From: Emticicia sp031378345
GTDB lineage: Bacteria; Bacteroidota; Bacteroidia; Cytophagales; Spirosomataceae
Assembly (NCBI GenBank): GCA_031378345.1
Contig: JANNDY010000098.1
Coordinates: 1-64,000 of the forward strand
Length of the DNA stretch: 64,000 nucleotides
Reading direction: 5' to 3'
The position numbers were made by a program, and so were the translations under genes. The notes beneath the pieces are model-generated. The model saw nothing but the letters and a program-made list of their open reading frames with translations. It searched no databases and was not told the origin of the DNA. Of this stretch, positions 39,094 to 47,452 are shown piece after piece. The stretch's first letter is position 1; each line of letters opens with the position of its first letter.

Positions 39094-41757
39094 ATGCGGG
39101 GTCGTATTGGCAACAATCTTAAGATTTTTTTTCTAATTGCCGCATTTTTATATATTTCTCTCGACTCTTTTGGTCAGTTTTATGTAGGTGGCAAACTCTG
39201 TGTCGGTTCAGCGGCACCGACCACTCCCCCCATGCCCGCTGCTCAAAGTACAGATTGTAGCGAACCAACTGCTTTTTTTGATACCGAAAAAAATGCTACC
39301 GCTTGGCTTTGGGATTTTGGCGACCCTGCCACAGTTTCAGATATTTCGACAGTACGCAATCCAAAATATACTTATTCTACACAAGGTGTTTATATAGTTA
39401 GCTTGACACGCACAGTTGCTGGCGTAGTTCTACCGCCTGTTACTAAGACAATTACCATTAGCCGACTTCCTACACAACCTTTACTTTTTAAGAAAAAGAA
39501 AGGAGATACAACGCTTTGTGATGGAAAATCGCTTAAACTTGACCCATATCCTTTGCAACCAAGTCCACCTAATGCAAAATTTTTATGGTTTCCAAAAGGA
39601 CAGACTACTCAAACAATTACCGTAGATTCGGCAGGATGTTATTCTGTTGAAGTTTTTGATGCTTCAGGAAATTGCTCTCGAACAGCTCAAATTACTGTTA
39701 AATTTTGTTTGCAAAATTCGGGCGGAGGAGGCACCGAAAAATGGTATTTTGGCAAAGGTGCAACCTTAGATTTTATGGCAAATGGTTCGCCTACGCCTCC
39801 TAAAGACACACTTGCCGATGCTGGAGATTTGTTTGGAAAACCTCAACAAACTGACCCAGTTTTTGTTCCTGGCGAACCATCAAAAAGCAATCCAATTGAC
39901 TCCCCAGAGGGTTCTGCAATGGTTTATGACCCTTTTGGAGCATTACTTTTTTATACCGATGGCGTAAAAATTTATGGCAAAAACGATAATCCTCTGGCAG
40001 CTTTTCCACCTTTGACAAATAGTGATTTGGGTGGAACAAATGGAGCAACTCAATCTTCGGTTATTATTCCAAAAAGTGCTTGTAATGAATGCCAGCACCA
40101 CCAATATTATGTTTATACAATAAATAAAACAACAGGTTTGCTTTCATATAGCATTATAGATACAAGGCGAAATAATGGTGAAGCTGCCGTGGTGGAAAAA
40201 GATATTCCTGTAAATTTTCAAACTTCGCAACGCATTACGGCAATCAGAACGCAGGATGAAACTGGTTATTTTATTTATTCACACGACGCAGGAACAAATG
40301 CGTTCAGAATTTTAAAAATTGATTCGACAGGAACAACCGAAATCGTACAAAATGTTGGCAAAGTTTTTAGTGATACCACAAGCGAAAAAGGTTATATGAA
40401 ATTGTCGGGAACTGGTGCAAAAATGGCAGTGGCGGTTTCGGTTGGAGGCAGAAATTTTGTTGAAGTATATGACATAGATGGGCTTACGGGGCGTTTGGGA
40501 GCCTCGCCAATTACAATAGATTTGGGACTTGCACCACCTTATATATATGGAGTTGAGTTTTCGGAAGATGAACAAAAACTCTATGTAACGCTTCGTGGTG
40601 ACCCTAAAAAAGGACAAACATCTTATTTATATCAATTAAATCTTAATTTGCAAAACCCGATTCAAATTGCTTTGCAAAAGAAAGAAATTGACAAATCAAC
40701 AACACGGGCGTTTGGGGCTTTGCAAATGGGACCGATTAGTGGCGTTGGAAAGAAATTTATTTATATGGCAGTTGATGGAAGTAATATTCTTCCTTATATT
40801 TCTGAACCTGATTTTGTTGGTGATGCAAGCATTGTTGGCTATCAACCTATTAGTTCAGGTTTTGGGGCAGTAGTTTTTGGAAATAGCGGTTTTGGCTTTC
40901 CAAATGTCATTCAGGCAAGTCCTAAGCAAGATGGGGCAGGACTAAATGCTACTTATCAAGGCACTTGTCAAGGACAGCCAACTATTTTTTCGACTGAAGG
41001 AATATGCGACCCTATGAAAGGCGAAGTTTCTTGGGATTTTGGCGATGGGCAATTTGGCTCAGGAAAAAGCACGTCACACACCTACGAAAATTCAGGAAGA
41101 TATATTGTTAGATTAAAAGTAGTGGTTTATTCAGAAACGATTCTTAGTAAAAATGTCAATATTCCCTTGTTGAGCAATGCTTTGAAGGAAAGATGCAAGG
41201 AATTTAATGTAATTGATACGCTTTATATAAAACCTTCACCAGTAATAATCTTAGCAGATTCGGCCTTTGTTTGTGTCATTGAAGGGGGTTCTTTATTACT
41301 AAATCCAAGTATTCAGCGAGCATATAGCCCAACTTATCTTTGGACAACCAGAGAAACTACGCCCACAATTATTGTCAGTGCTTTGGGTACTTATACTGTA
41401 AAAGTAACCAATAAATTTGCCAATAATAGTACCTGTGCGGCGAATGATAAAATCGAAATAAAAGAAGGTTGCGAGCCACGTCTTTTTGCCCCAGAGGTTT
41501 TTACAGCAAATAAAGATGGACTAAATGATATTTTCGAACTTCCAAGTGCCCATATTACTGATTTTGAGTTGAGGATTTTTAATCGTTGGGGAGAAATAAT
41601 TTTTGAATCTCATGACCCCGACCATCTTTGGGATGGAAGTTATAAAGGACAAGTCATCGCTCCGATGATGTATGCCTTTGTGGTGAGTTATAAAAGCAAA
41701 TATTTTCCTTATCGAGAAAAAACCACTCGGCGAGGAGGAATTATGTTAGTCAATTAA
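39094..41757 (+). CDS. secreted PKD-domain protein with type IX (type B) C-terminal sorting domain
   Basis: Protein of 887 residues. Signal peptide about 1-27. A first PKD domain (about 50-125) has WLWDFGDPATV and YTYSTQGVYIVSL; an Ig-like segment follows (CYSVEVFDASGNCS); the centre (about 215-600) resembles a beta-propeller; a second PKD domain (about 628-700) has VSWDFGDGQFG and HTYENSGRYIVRL. The last 90 residues match the gliding-motility-associated C-terminal domain: FAPEVFTANKDGLNDIF, LRIFNRWGEIIFES, WDGSYKGQ. The protein is exported by the type IX system to the surface. The divergent PorP/SprF-like gene is its likely partner. Confidence 0.92.
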   Translation: MRGRIGNNLKIFFLIAAFLYISLDSFGQFYVGGKLCVGSAAPTTPPMPAAQSTDCSEPTAFFDTEKNATAWLWDFGDPATVSDISTVRNPKYTYSTQGVYIVSLTRTVAGVVLPPVTKTITISRLPTQPLLFKKKKGDTTLCDGKSLKLDPYPLQPSPPNAKFLWFPKGQTTQTITVDSAGCYSVEVFDASGNCSRTAQITVKFCLQNSGGGGTEKWYFGKGATLDFMANGSPTPPKDTLADAGDLFGKPQQTDPVFVPGEPSKSNPIDSPEGSAMVYDPFGALLFYTDGVKIYGKNDNPLAAFPPLTNSDLGGTNGATQSSVIIPKSACNECQHHQYYVYTINKTTGLLSYSIIDTRRNNGEAAVVEKDIPVNFQTSQRITAIRTQDETGYFIYSHDAGTNAFRILKIDSTGTTEIVQNVGKVFSDTTSEKGYMKLSGTGAKMAVAVSVGGRNFVEVYDIDGLTGRLGASPITIDLGLAPPYIYGVEFSEDEQKLYVTLRGDPKKGQTSYLYQLNLNLQNPIQIALQKKEIDKSTTRAFGALQMGPISGVGKKFIYMAVDGSNILPYISEPDFVGDASIVGYQPISSGFGAVVFGNSGFGFPNVIQASPKQDGAGLNATYQGTCQGQPTIFSTEGICDPMKGEVSWDFGDGQFGSGKSTSHTYENSGRYIVRLKVVVYSETILSKNVNIPLLSNALKERCKEFNVIDTLYIKPSPVIILADSAFVCVIEGGSLLLNPSIQRAYSPTYLWTTRETTPTIIVSALGTYTVKVTNKFANNSTCAANDKIEIKEGCEPRLFAPEVFTANKDGLNDIFELPSAHITDFELRIFNRWGEIIFESHDPDHLWDGSYKGQVIAPMMYAFVVSYKSKYFPYREKTTRRGGIMLVN

Positions 41758-41760
41758 GTG

Positions 41761-41822
41761 GAAATGACGAATTATTCGATTGACGATTGACGAATAAATA
41801 CTTTATAATCAGCACATTACGT
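41761..41822. repeat. TGACGAATT word repeat with TATAATCAGCA core
   Basis: Words ATGACGAATTATTCG and TTGACGATTGACGAATA are followed by CTTTATAATCAGCACATTACG. The core (41802-41814) matches other intergenic sites listed under findings. It lies between the CTD gene and ruvB. A TATATTTG -7 element for ruvB is at 41879-41886. Confidence 0.5.
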
Positions 41823-41910
41823 AATTTTTTAGTTTTAATTAATCTTTTTTTACGACACAATTCTTCCAAAAAAATTCGTATATTTGGGTTTCTAAAATTC
41901 CCAAAACTTC

Positions 41911-42936
41911 ATGCGACAAGACTATATTACAGGCGATAACGAGGCACTTTCTCCCATTGAAAAAGAAATCGAAAGAGCATTAAGACCGCTTTCTTTTGAT
42001 GATTTTACGGGGCAAGAAAAGATTTTAGAGAATCTTAAAATATTTGTAATAGCTGCCAAACAAAGAAAAGAAGCCCTCGACCATGTACTGCTGCATGGCC
42101 CTCCAGGGCTTGGAAAAACGACACTTTCTAATATTATTTCTAATGAATTAGGGGCAAATATCAAAATTACTTCGGGACCAGTTTTAGACAAACCCAGCGA
42201 TTTGGCAGGGCTTTTGACTAATTTAGAACCTTTTGATGTTCTTTTTATTGATGAAATTCATCGCCTAAATCCTGTTGTTGAAGAATACCTTTATTCAGCA
42301 ATGGAAGATTATAAAATTGACATCATGCTCGATTCTGGTCCAAATGCCCGAAGTGTGCAAATTGGTTTGAATCCTTTTACGCTCATCGGTGCAACTACTC
42401 GTTCGGGCTTGCTTACCTCGCCTTTGCGTGCCAGATTTGGCATAAATTCTCGCTTAGAATATTATGATGCAGTGCTTCTGACCAAAATTGTGAAACGCTC
42501 TGCTTTTATTCTAAATATGCCTATTGAAGATGAAGGTGCTTTTGAAATTGCTCGAAGAAGTCGTGGAACACCTCGAATCGCCAATAATTTATTGCGAAGA
42601 ACAAGAGATTTTGCCCAAGTAAAAGGTGATGGACGTATAACAATTGCCATTGCCGAAATGGCTCTGACAGCATTAGACGTTGACCAAGATGGCTTAGATG
42701 ATATGGACAACAGAATTTTGCATACTATCATCGAAAAATTCAAAGGTGGACCAGTTGGCTTATCAACGATTGCTACAGCTGTGGGCGAAGAAGCCGAAAC
42801 GATTGAAGAAGTTTATGAGCCATTTTTGATTCAAGAAGGCTACTTAAAACGTACTGCAAGAGGCAGAGAAGCAACAGAAAAAGCATATAGACACCTCAAT
42901 ATTTTGCCGAGATACAAGGCTGGGGAGTTGTTTTAG
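41911..42936 (+). CDS. ruvB: Holliday junction branch-migration helicase RuvB
   Basis: AAA+ motor of 341 residues that drives branch migration of Holliday junctions with RuvA. Walker A GPPGLGKTT and Walker B LFIDEIHRLN are intact, sensor 1 is IGATTRSGLLTSPLRARFG, and the C-terminal winged helix contains LIQEGYLKRTARGREAT. Length is normal for the family. A TATATTTG box lies 25 nt upstream. It is convergent with yraN, separated by 9 nt. Confidence 0.98.
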   Translation: MRQDYITGDNEALSPIEKEIERALRPLSFDDFTGQEKILENLKIFVIAAKQRKEALDHVLLHGPPGLGKTTLSNIISNELGANIKITSGPVLDKPSDLAGLLTNLEPFDVLFIDEIHRLNPVVEEYLYSAMEDYKIDIMLDSGPNARSVQIGLNPFTLIGATTRSGLLTSPLRARFGINSRLEYYDAVLLTKIVKRSAFILNMPIEDEGAFEIARRSRGTPRIANNLLRRTRDFAQVKGDGRITIAIAEMALTALDVDQDGLDDMDNRILHTIIEKFKGGPVGLSTIATAVGEEAETIEEVYEPFLIQEGYLKRTARGREATEKAYRHLNILPRYKAGELF

Positions 42937-42945
42937 CGTTATTTT

Positions 42946-43296
42946 TTAGAAAAAAGCATCTTCAAATTGCATGATTTCAAATTTTTCGCCTACAATAATA
43001 GCAATAATATCGAAGCGAACGTTTCCGTGCCAATCTTTCTGATAAATGTAGTTTTCTGCAGTTTTGATGATAAGATTGGCTTTGTTTTTTGAAATCGTTT
43101 GTTCGGGAAAACCATGCGTAACTTCCGACCTTGCTCGCACCTCAACAAAAACTAACCAACCATCTTTTTTTGCAATAATATCAATTTCTCCCTTGCCAAA
43201 AGTAAAATTTTGGTCAAGGATTTCATAGCCTTTTTTGCTCAAAAATTTGACAGCCATTTCTTCGGCTTTATTGCCTGTATCGTTGTGTTCTGCCAT
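42946..43296 (-). CDS. YraN/UPF0102-family protein
   Basis: Protein of 116 residues with the YraN endonuclease-like fold: GNKAEEMAVKFLSKKGYEIL, the acidic site FGKGEIDIIAKKDGWLVFVEVRAR (Glu and Asp of the PD-(D/E)XK-like core) and VRFDIIAI. The family is widespread and related to Holliday-junction resolvases, but its role is not settled. It lies head-to-head in the convergent sense with ruvB, another recombination gene. Confidence 0.92.
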   Translation of the reverse strand: MAEHNDTGNKAEEMAVKFLSKKGYEILDQNFTFGKGEIDIIAKKDGWLVFVEVRARSEVTHGFPEQTISKNKANLIIKTAENYIYQKDWHGNVRFDIIAIIVGEKFEIMQFEDAFF

Positions 43297-43302
43297 AAAT
43301 TA

Positions 43303-43438
43303 ATGAGTGAATGAGCGAATGAAAGAATGAGTGAATATTTTATTTATAGAATTTATGAATTACGATTTGAAAATACGCTAACTATCTTATAATCAATACT
43401 TTAGTAGTAGTAAATTTAGGTATTTATTCATTCAGAAT
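43303..43438. repeat. GAATGA word repeat with TATAATCAATA core
   Basis: Left words GAGTGAATGAGCGAATGA (43304-43336 region) and inverse words TTATTCATTCAGAAT (43424-43438) flank a core CTTATAATCAATACTTTAG at 43386-43404. It occupies the gap between the serine hydrolase stop and yraN start. Confidence 0.5.
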
Positions 43439-43456
43439 ACTATATTTTTTCTAATT

Positions 43457-44773
43457 TCACTTCAAAACTGCCACAATATCCTTCACCAATTGTTCATGTT
43501 TGAAGTCGTCTTTTGGTGTGCAACCAAGGCGGACAATCACTAATTTTTTTGAAGGAACAATGGCAACCATTTGACTTTCAAAACCTACTGCCATAAAAGC
43601 ATCTTGCGGGAAATCTTTGTCTTCATGATTTATCCAAAATTGTGCTGCATAATGTCCATTTGAGTGTGGCGTTTCGGTAGCTGAGTATTTTGCCCAACCT
43701 TCGGGCAGTAATCTTTCGCCATTCCAGATGCCATCTTGGAGATAAAGTTGTCCAAATTTTGCCCAATCACGTCCAGTTGCATACATAAATGACGAGCCAA
43801 CATAAGTACCAGAAGCATCGGGTTCGATTACGGCACTTTTCATGCCTATTTTATGAAATAATTTTTGGTGCGGAAAAGCCAAATATTCAGCATGGCTTGC
43901 AAATTGTCGTCGAATTATTTCCTGCAAAATATTTGTTGTACCACTCGAATACGACCAAACTTTATCAGGTTCGGTAGCAGTTTTGCTTTGAATGGCATAC
44001 GCCCCAGCACCTTTTTTTCGGAAAAGCATATCGGTTGCATCGCCAGGAGCGTCATAAACTTCTGCAAAATCAAGTCCACTACTCATTCGTAGAAGATGGT
44101 CAATGGTAATTTTTTTACGGCTATCGTTTTTCCATTCGTTTATTGGAGCGGGCTTTTTGATGTCTAATTTGCCGTCTTTCACCAATATCCCAACCATCGC
44201 ATTGGTTACGCTTTTGGTCATTGACCAACCCAAAAGTGGTGTTTGTGCAGTAATATTTTGAGCATATTTTTCGGCAATAAATTTGCCATCTTGCAAAACT
44301 ACAATTGCTCGTGAACGAATGATATGTTCGGGACTTTTTTCCTCAAAAGCGTCATTGAGTATTTTTTCTAAAGCTATTTTTTGTGGAGAGATTGAAAAAG
44401 AAAGTTGTTCAGTCAAAGTATCTGCAGAAGGAACACTTGGTTGCTTACGAATTTCTTCTTCCGAAAGTTCATTGACTAAAGTACAACCCAAACCTTTGCG
44501 ATAAATGGCTTTTACTTTGGCAAAACCATAAATATTGGTACTTACGGTTTGTTTTTCTTTATCAACTTTTATAGTTGCAAAAGGCACGGCATAAAGGTCT
44601 TCGGTTTTGATACTTTCAAGCTCTCGCCCCGAAACGAACATACATGAACAGACAGTTTTGGCATTGTATGATGAGCCAACGTATGCATATCTCACGGCAA
44701 AATTTCCTGCATAAGCTAAACCTAAAAGTACAATAAATACTATTCCATAGATAATTTTTCTCTTGTTTGACAT
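43457..44773 (-). CDS. serine hydrolase, class C beta-lactamase-like
   Basis: Protein of 438 residues with an N-terminal membrane anchor (about 7-24). The catalytic SxxK is SMTK at 184-187 and the YxN-type motif is YSSG at 275-278. These place it with penicillin-binding-protein-like esterases and amidases (Pfam Beta-lactamase). It probably acts in the periplasm on ester or peptide bonds; resistance cannot be concluded. A second family member, without close similarity, lies at 48465-49748. Confidence 0.9.
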   Translation of the reverse strand: MSNKRKIIYGIVFIVLLGLAYAGNFAVRYAYVGSSYNAKTVCSCMFVSGRELESIKTEDLYAVPFATIKVDKEKQTVSTNIYGFAKVKAIYRKGLGCTLVNELSEEEIRKQPSVPSADTLTEQLSFSISPQKIALEKILNDAFEEKSPEHIIRSRAIVVLQDGKFIAEKYAQNITAQTPLLGWSMTKSVTNAMVGILVKDGKLDIKKPAPINEWKNDSRKKITIDHLLRMSSGLDFAEVYDAPGDATDMLFRKKGAGAYAIQSKTATEPDKVWSYSSGTTNILQEIIRRQFASHAEYLAFPHQKLFHKIGMKSAVIEPDASGTYVGSSFMYATGRDWAKFGQLYLQDGIWNGERLLPEGWAKYSATETPHSNGHYAAQFWINHEDKDFPQDAFMAVGFESQMVAIVPSKKLVIVRLGCTPKDDFKHEQLVKDIVAVLK

Positions 44774-44829
44774 TGCTGTGTTTAAAGTTGTTTTCTAAAT
44801 TTTCAGAAGAAAAAACATGTGTTAAATGA

Positions 44830-44840
44830 TTGATAATCAA
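44830..44840. repeat. TTGATAATCAA dyad
   Basis: An 11-bp palindrome TTGAT-A-ATCAA in the gap between the serine hydrolase and BatA-like genes, followed by TATTTTAC. It matches the core found in the composite repeats. Confidence 0.45.
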
Positions 44841-44884
44841 TATTTTACAAAAATCAAAGACTGAATTGCAAGTTGAAAACATTC

Positions 44885-45874
44885 TCAATCCTCCAAAATA
44901 TTTCCAATAAAAGTATTCTTGAAAAAGAAAGAAACCAACAAAAATACAACCGCCCAGTTGAGGTAAATATAATAAAAATCTTCTACGTCACGGTAAACAT
45001 TGTCTTTCACTTTTATCTTTTCCAAACGATTGATTTGTTCAAAAATATTTTTAAGCGTTTGATTATCTGTTGCCCTAAAAAACTGTCCGTTGCCTTCTTT
45101 GGCAATTTCTCGAAGCGTATTTTCGTCAATTTTTCCACTTTCTTCATCTTTTCCAATGGCAATTGTATAAACTTTTATACCGAAAGATTTTGCCAAATCG
45201 GTTGCTGTCAGTGGGTCGAGAATTCCAGCGGTATTGTCGCCATCGCTTAGTAGAATAGCAACTTTACTTTTGCCCGGCACTTCTCGCAAGCGATTGATGC
45301 AAGTTGCCAAAGCACTGCCGATTGCAGTTCCTGAAGTTTTTATGAGATTACTATTGATTTCGTTGAGGTATTGATTCAACATTTCGTAGTCGGTTGTCAG
45401 GGGGCAAACTGAGAAGGATTCTCCTGCAAAAACCACCAAACCGATGCGGTCTTGAAAGCGACCATTGACAAATTCGTGGGCAACATTTTTGGCAGCATCC
45501 AAGCGATTTGGACTCAAATCTGTTGCCAACATCGACTCCGAAATATCTATGGCAAGCATTATGTCTATGCCTTCAGAAAACTGTTCTTTGCTCTCTCGTA
45601 CTCGTTGTGGGCGGGCAAGTGAAAGTAGCAAACAGGTGATGCCCAAAGCAAACATAATAGGCGGAATGAAGCGTAGATAGCTAATCCAGCTTGTTTTTAG
45701 TTGAGGATTGGTGAGCGAAAGTCCAAGTTTTTGTTGTCCACGGTTGTAGAAAAGCCAACGAAATCCAAATAATAAAGGCACTCCAATGATGCCATAAAGA
45801 TATAGCCTTTCTGCCCAAACGAATGACCGTAAGGTTTGCCAATTAAGCCATTCTATTGAAAACCAGTCCCACAT
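44885..45874 (-). CDS. VWA-domain membrane protein, BatA-like
   Basis: Protein of 329 residues with N-terminal transmembrane helices (near 23-40 and 65-82), a von Willebrand A domain (about 90-270) and a C-terminal helix (about 305-320). The MIDAS motif DISES and the later TGTAIGSALA and LLSDGDN are complete, so metal binding is expected. BatA proteins belong to the aerotolerance (Bat) envelope system with a MoxR ATPase; the other bat genes are not adjacent here. Confidence 0.85.
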   Translation of the reverse strand: MWDWFSIEWLNWQTLRSFVWAERLYLYGIIGVPLLFGFRWLFYNRGQQKLGLSLTNPQLKTSWISYLRFIPPIMFALGITCLLLSLARPQRVRESKEQFSEGIDIMLAIDISESMLATDLSPNRLDAAKNVAHEFVNGRFQDRIGLVVFAGESFSVCPLTTDYEMLNQYLNEINSNLIKTSGTAIGSALATCINRLREVPGKSKVAILLSDGDNTAGILDPLTATDLAKSFGIKVYTIAIGKDEESGKIDENTLREIAKEGNGQFFRATDNQTLKNIFEQINRLEKIKVKDNVYRDVEDFYYIYLNWAVVFLLVSFFFKNTFIGNILED

Positions 45875-45881
45875 CTTTTTT

Positions 45882-45965
45882 GAGTGCTGAATTCTGAGTG
45901 CTGAATTCTGAGTTAATTTTGTTACGTGTGAGAAAAAAACTCAAAATTCAGCACTCAGAATTTAA
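45882..45965. repeat. inverted GAATTCTGAGTGCT word repeat
   Basis: Left arm 45882-45915 holds two copies of a TGAGTGCTGAATTC word; the right arm 45940-45965 (ACTCAAAATTCAGCACTCAG and following) is its near-complete inverse. The right arm extends into the 3-prime end of murQ and supplies its final codons and stop. Confidence 0.65.
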
Positions 45966-46769
45966 AACAGCGTTTCTCACACTGCCGTATTTATGTAAAA
46001 GTTCGCTTGCTTTTTCGTGCGAAATATTGAGTTCGTTCATCACCATTCTTACGCCACGCTCCACTAACTTGAGGTTGGTGAGTTGCATATCTACCATTTT
46101 ATTGCCCTTTACTTTGCCCAACTGAATCATGACTGTTGTTGAAATCATATTCAAAACTAACTTTTGGGCAGTACCAGATTTCATGCGAGTGCTTCCTGTA
46201 ATGAATTCTGGACCAACAACTGCTTCCACCGGAAATTCGGCTTCGGCTGCAACTGCACTTCCTGCATTACAAACGACACAACCTGTCAAAATTCCATTTT
46301 TGCGTGCAGTTTGCAAGCCACCAACTACATAAGGTGTTCGACCAGAGGCTGCAATTCCGATGAGGGTATCACTTTTGTTGATGTCGTATTCTTGCAAATC
46401 TTTCCATGCTTGTTGGGCATCGTCTTCGGCATTTTCTACGGCTTTTCTGATGGCTTTATCACCACCTGCCATAATGCCAACGACCATTCCGAAAGGTACG
46501 CCAAATGTTGGTGGACATTCAGAAGCATCTACAACACCCAAACGTCCACTTGTGCCAGCTCCGATATAGAAAATTCTGCCGCCGTTTTTCATTCGTGGCA
46601 CAATTTGACTCACCAAAGCCTCGATTTGTGGCATACATTTTTCGACTGCAAAAGCTACGGTTTTATCTTCGTTGTTGATACCTTCGAGCAATGCCCGTAC
46701 AGACATCGTTTCGAGATTATCGTAGTGCGATGTTGATTCGGTTGCTAATTTTTCTAAGCCAAGAGACAT
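45948..46769 (-). CDS. murQ: N-acetylmuramic acid 6-phosphate etherase
   Basis: Enzyme of 273 residues that cleaves the lactyl ether of MurNAc-6-phosphate during wall recycling. Start at ATG 46769 (MSLGLEKLATE); the frame could begin three codons earlier at TTG. Landmarks are LVSQIVPRMKNGGRIFYIGAGTSGRLG split at the loop, VDASECPPTFG, VVGIMAGGD, GIAASGRTPYV and GSTRMKSGTAQK. The C-terminal AVLNSEC is encoded by an inverted repeat. The L-Ala-D/L-Glu epimerase at 21 kb fits the same recycling pathway. Confidence 0.96.
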   Translation of the reverse strand: MSLGLEKLATESTSHYDNLETMSVRALLEGINNEDKTVAFAVEKCMPQIEALVSQIVPRMKNGGRIFYIGAGTSGRLGVVDASECPPTFGVPFGMVVGIMAGGDKAIRKAVENAEDDAQQAWKDLQEYDINKSDTLIGIAASGRTPYVVGGLQTARKNGILTGCVVCNAGSAVAAEAEFPVEAVVGPEFITGSTRMKSGTAQKLVLNMISTTVMIQLGKVKGNKMVDMQLTNLKLVERGVRMVMNELNISHEKASELLHKYGSVRNAVLNSEC

Positions 46770-46775
46770 GGGTTT

Positions 46776-46828
46776 CAATTATCAATTAACAATTATCAAT
46801 TAACTTCGTAAATATCTAATAATCAATA
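46776..46828. repeat. CAATTATCAATTAA tandem pair with TAATAATCAATA core
   Basis: CAATTATCAATTAA occurs twice in tandem (46776-46804), then CTAATAATCAATA at 46816-46828. It fills the murQ-ndk gap and its core runs into the last codons of ndk. Confidence 0.5.
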
Positions 46829-47242
46829 TTGCTCTGTCATTCCGAAGAAAAATGAACCTTCGATGGCTGCATTTTCGTCAGAATCTGAACCGTGGATGGC
46901 ATTTTCTCCCATAGATACAGCATATTTTTTACGAATTGTTCCTTCTTCTGCATTGGCTGGGTTTGTTGCACCAATCAACGTACGAAAATCTGCAACGGCA
47001 TTTTCTTTCTCCAAAATCATCGGAACGATTGCTCCAGAAGACATCATTTCGCATAATTCGCCATAAAATCCTCTTTCTTTGTGAACTTCATAAAATTTTC
47101 CAGCTTGTACTGCCGAAAGTTGTGTTTTTTTCATTGCCACGATTCTGAAACCCGCTGCCTCAATCATTGCTGTAATTCCACCGATATTATTATCTGTTAC
47201 CGCATGGGGCTTAATCATCGTGAAAGTTCTGTTACTTGCCAT
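46823..47242 (-). CDS. ndk: nucleoside diphosphate kinase
   Basis: Enzyme of 139 residues that equalises nucleoside triphosphate pools using a phospho-histidine intermediate. The active-site motif NAIHGSDS has His117; TFTMIKPHAV and the ATP-binding region ATNPANAEEGTIRKKYA are standard. A TATTTTTG -7-like box lies at 47270-47277 (minus). It is followed by murQ in the same direction across a repeat. Confidence 0.98.
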   Translation of the reverse strand: MASNRTFTMIKPHAVTDNNIGGITAMIEAAGFRIVAMKKTQLSAVQAGKFYEVHKERGFYGELCEMMSSGAIVPMILEKENAVADFRTLIGATNPANAEEGTIRKKYAVSMGENAIHGSDSDENAAIEGSFFFGMTEQY

Positions 47243-47335
47243 TTTATTATTTGGTTTTATAATTTTTCACAAAAATACTTAATTTCTGCGAAAAATAAGA
47301 GCAAATTGAAGTTTTGTCTTGAAATAAATAAAGGG

Positions 47336-47444
47336 AAAATGACGAATCACGAGTTACGAATGACGAATTTTTATTTTTGTAAAATGCTTATAATCAACAA
47401 GTTATGTTTTTTATTCGTGCCTCGTCATTCGTAACTCGTCATTT
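47336..47444. repeat. inverted TGACGAGTTACGAA word repeat around a TATAATCAACA core
   Basis: Left words ATGACGAATCACGAGTTACG (47338-47357) with more to 47368, right inverse words to 47444, and in the loop GTAAAATGCTTATAATCAAC (core 47387-47399). This is the clearest example of the composite architecture: word repeat, core, inverted word repeat. Confidence 0.7.
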
Positions 47445-47452
47445 CGCTCTTT

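Noticed and set aside
46164..46736. 190-residue plus-strand ORF opposite murQ
   Set aside because: Rich in Cys, Ser and His as expected from reading murQ in reverse; no signal or motif.
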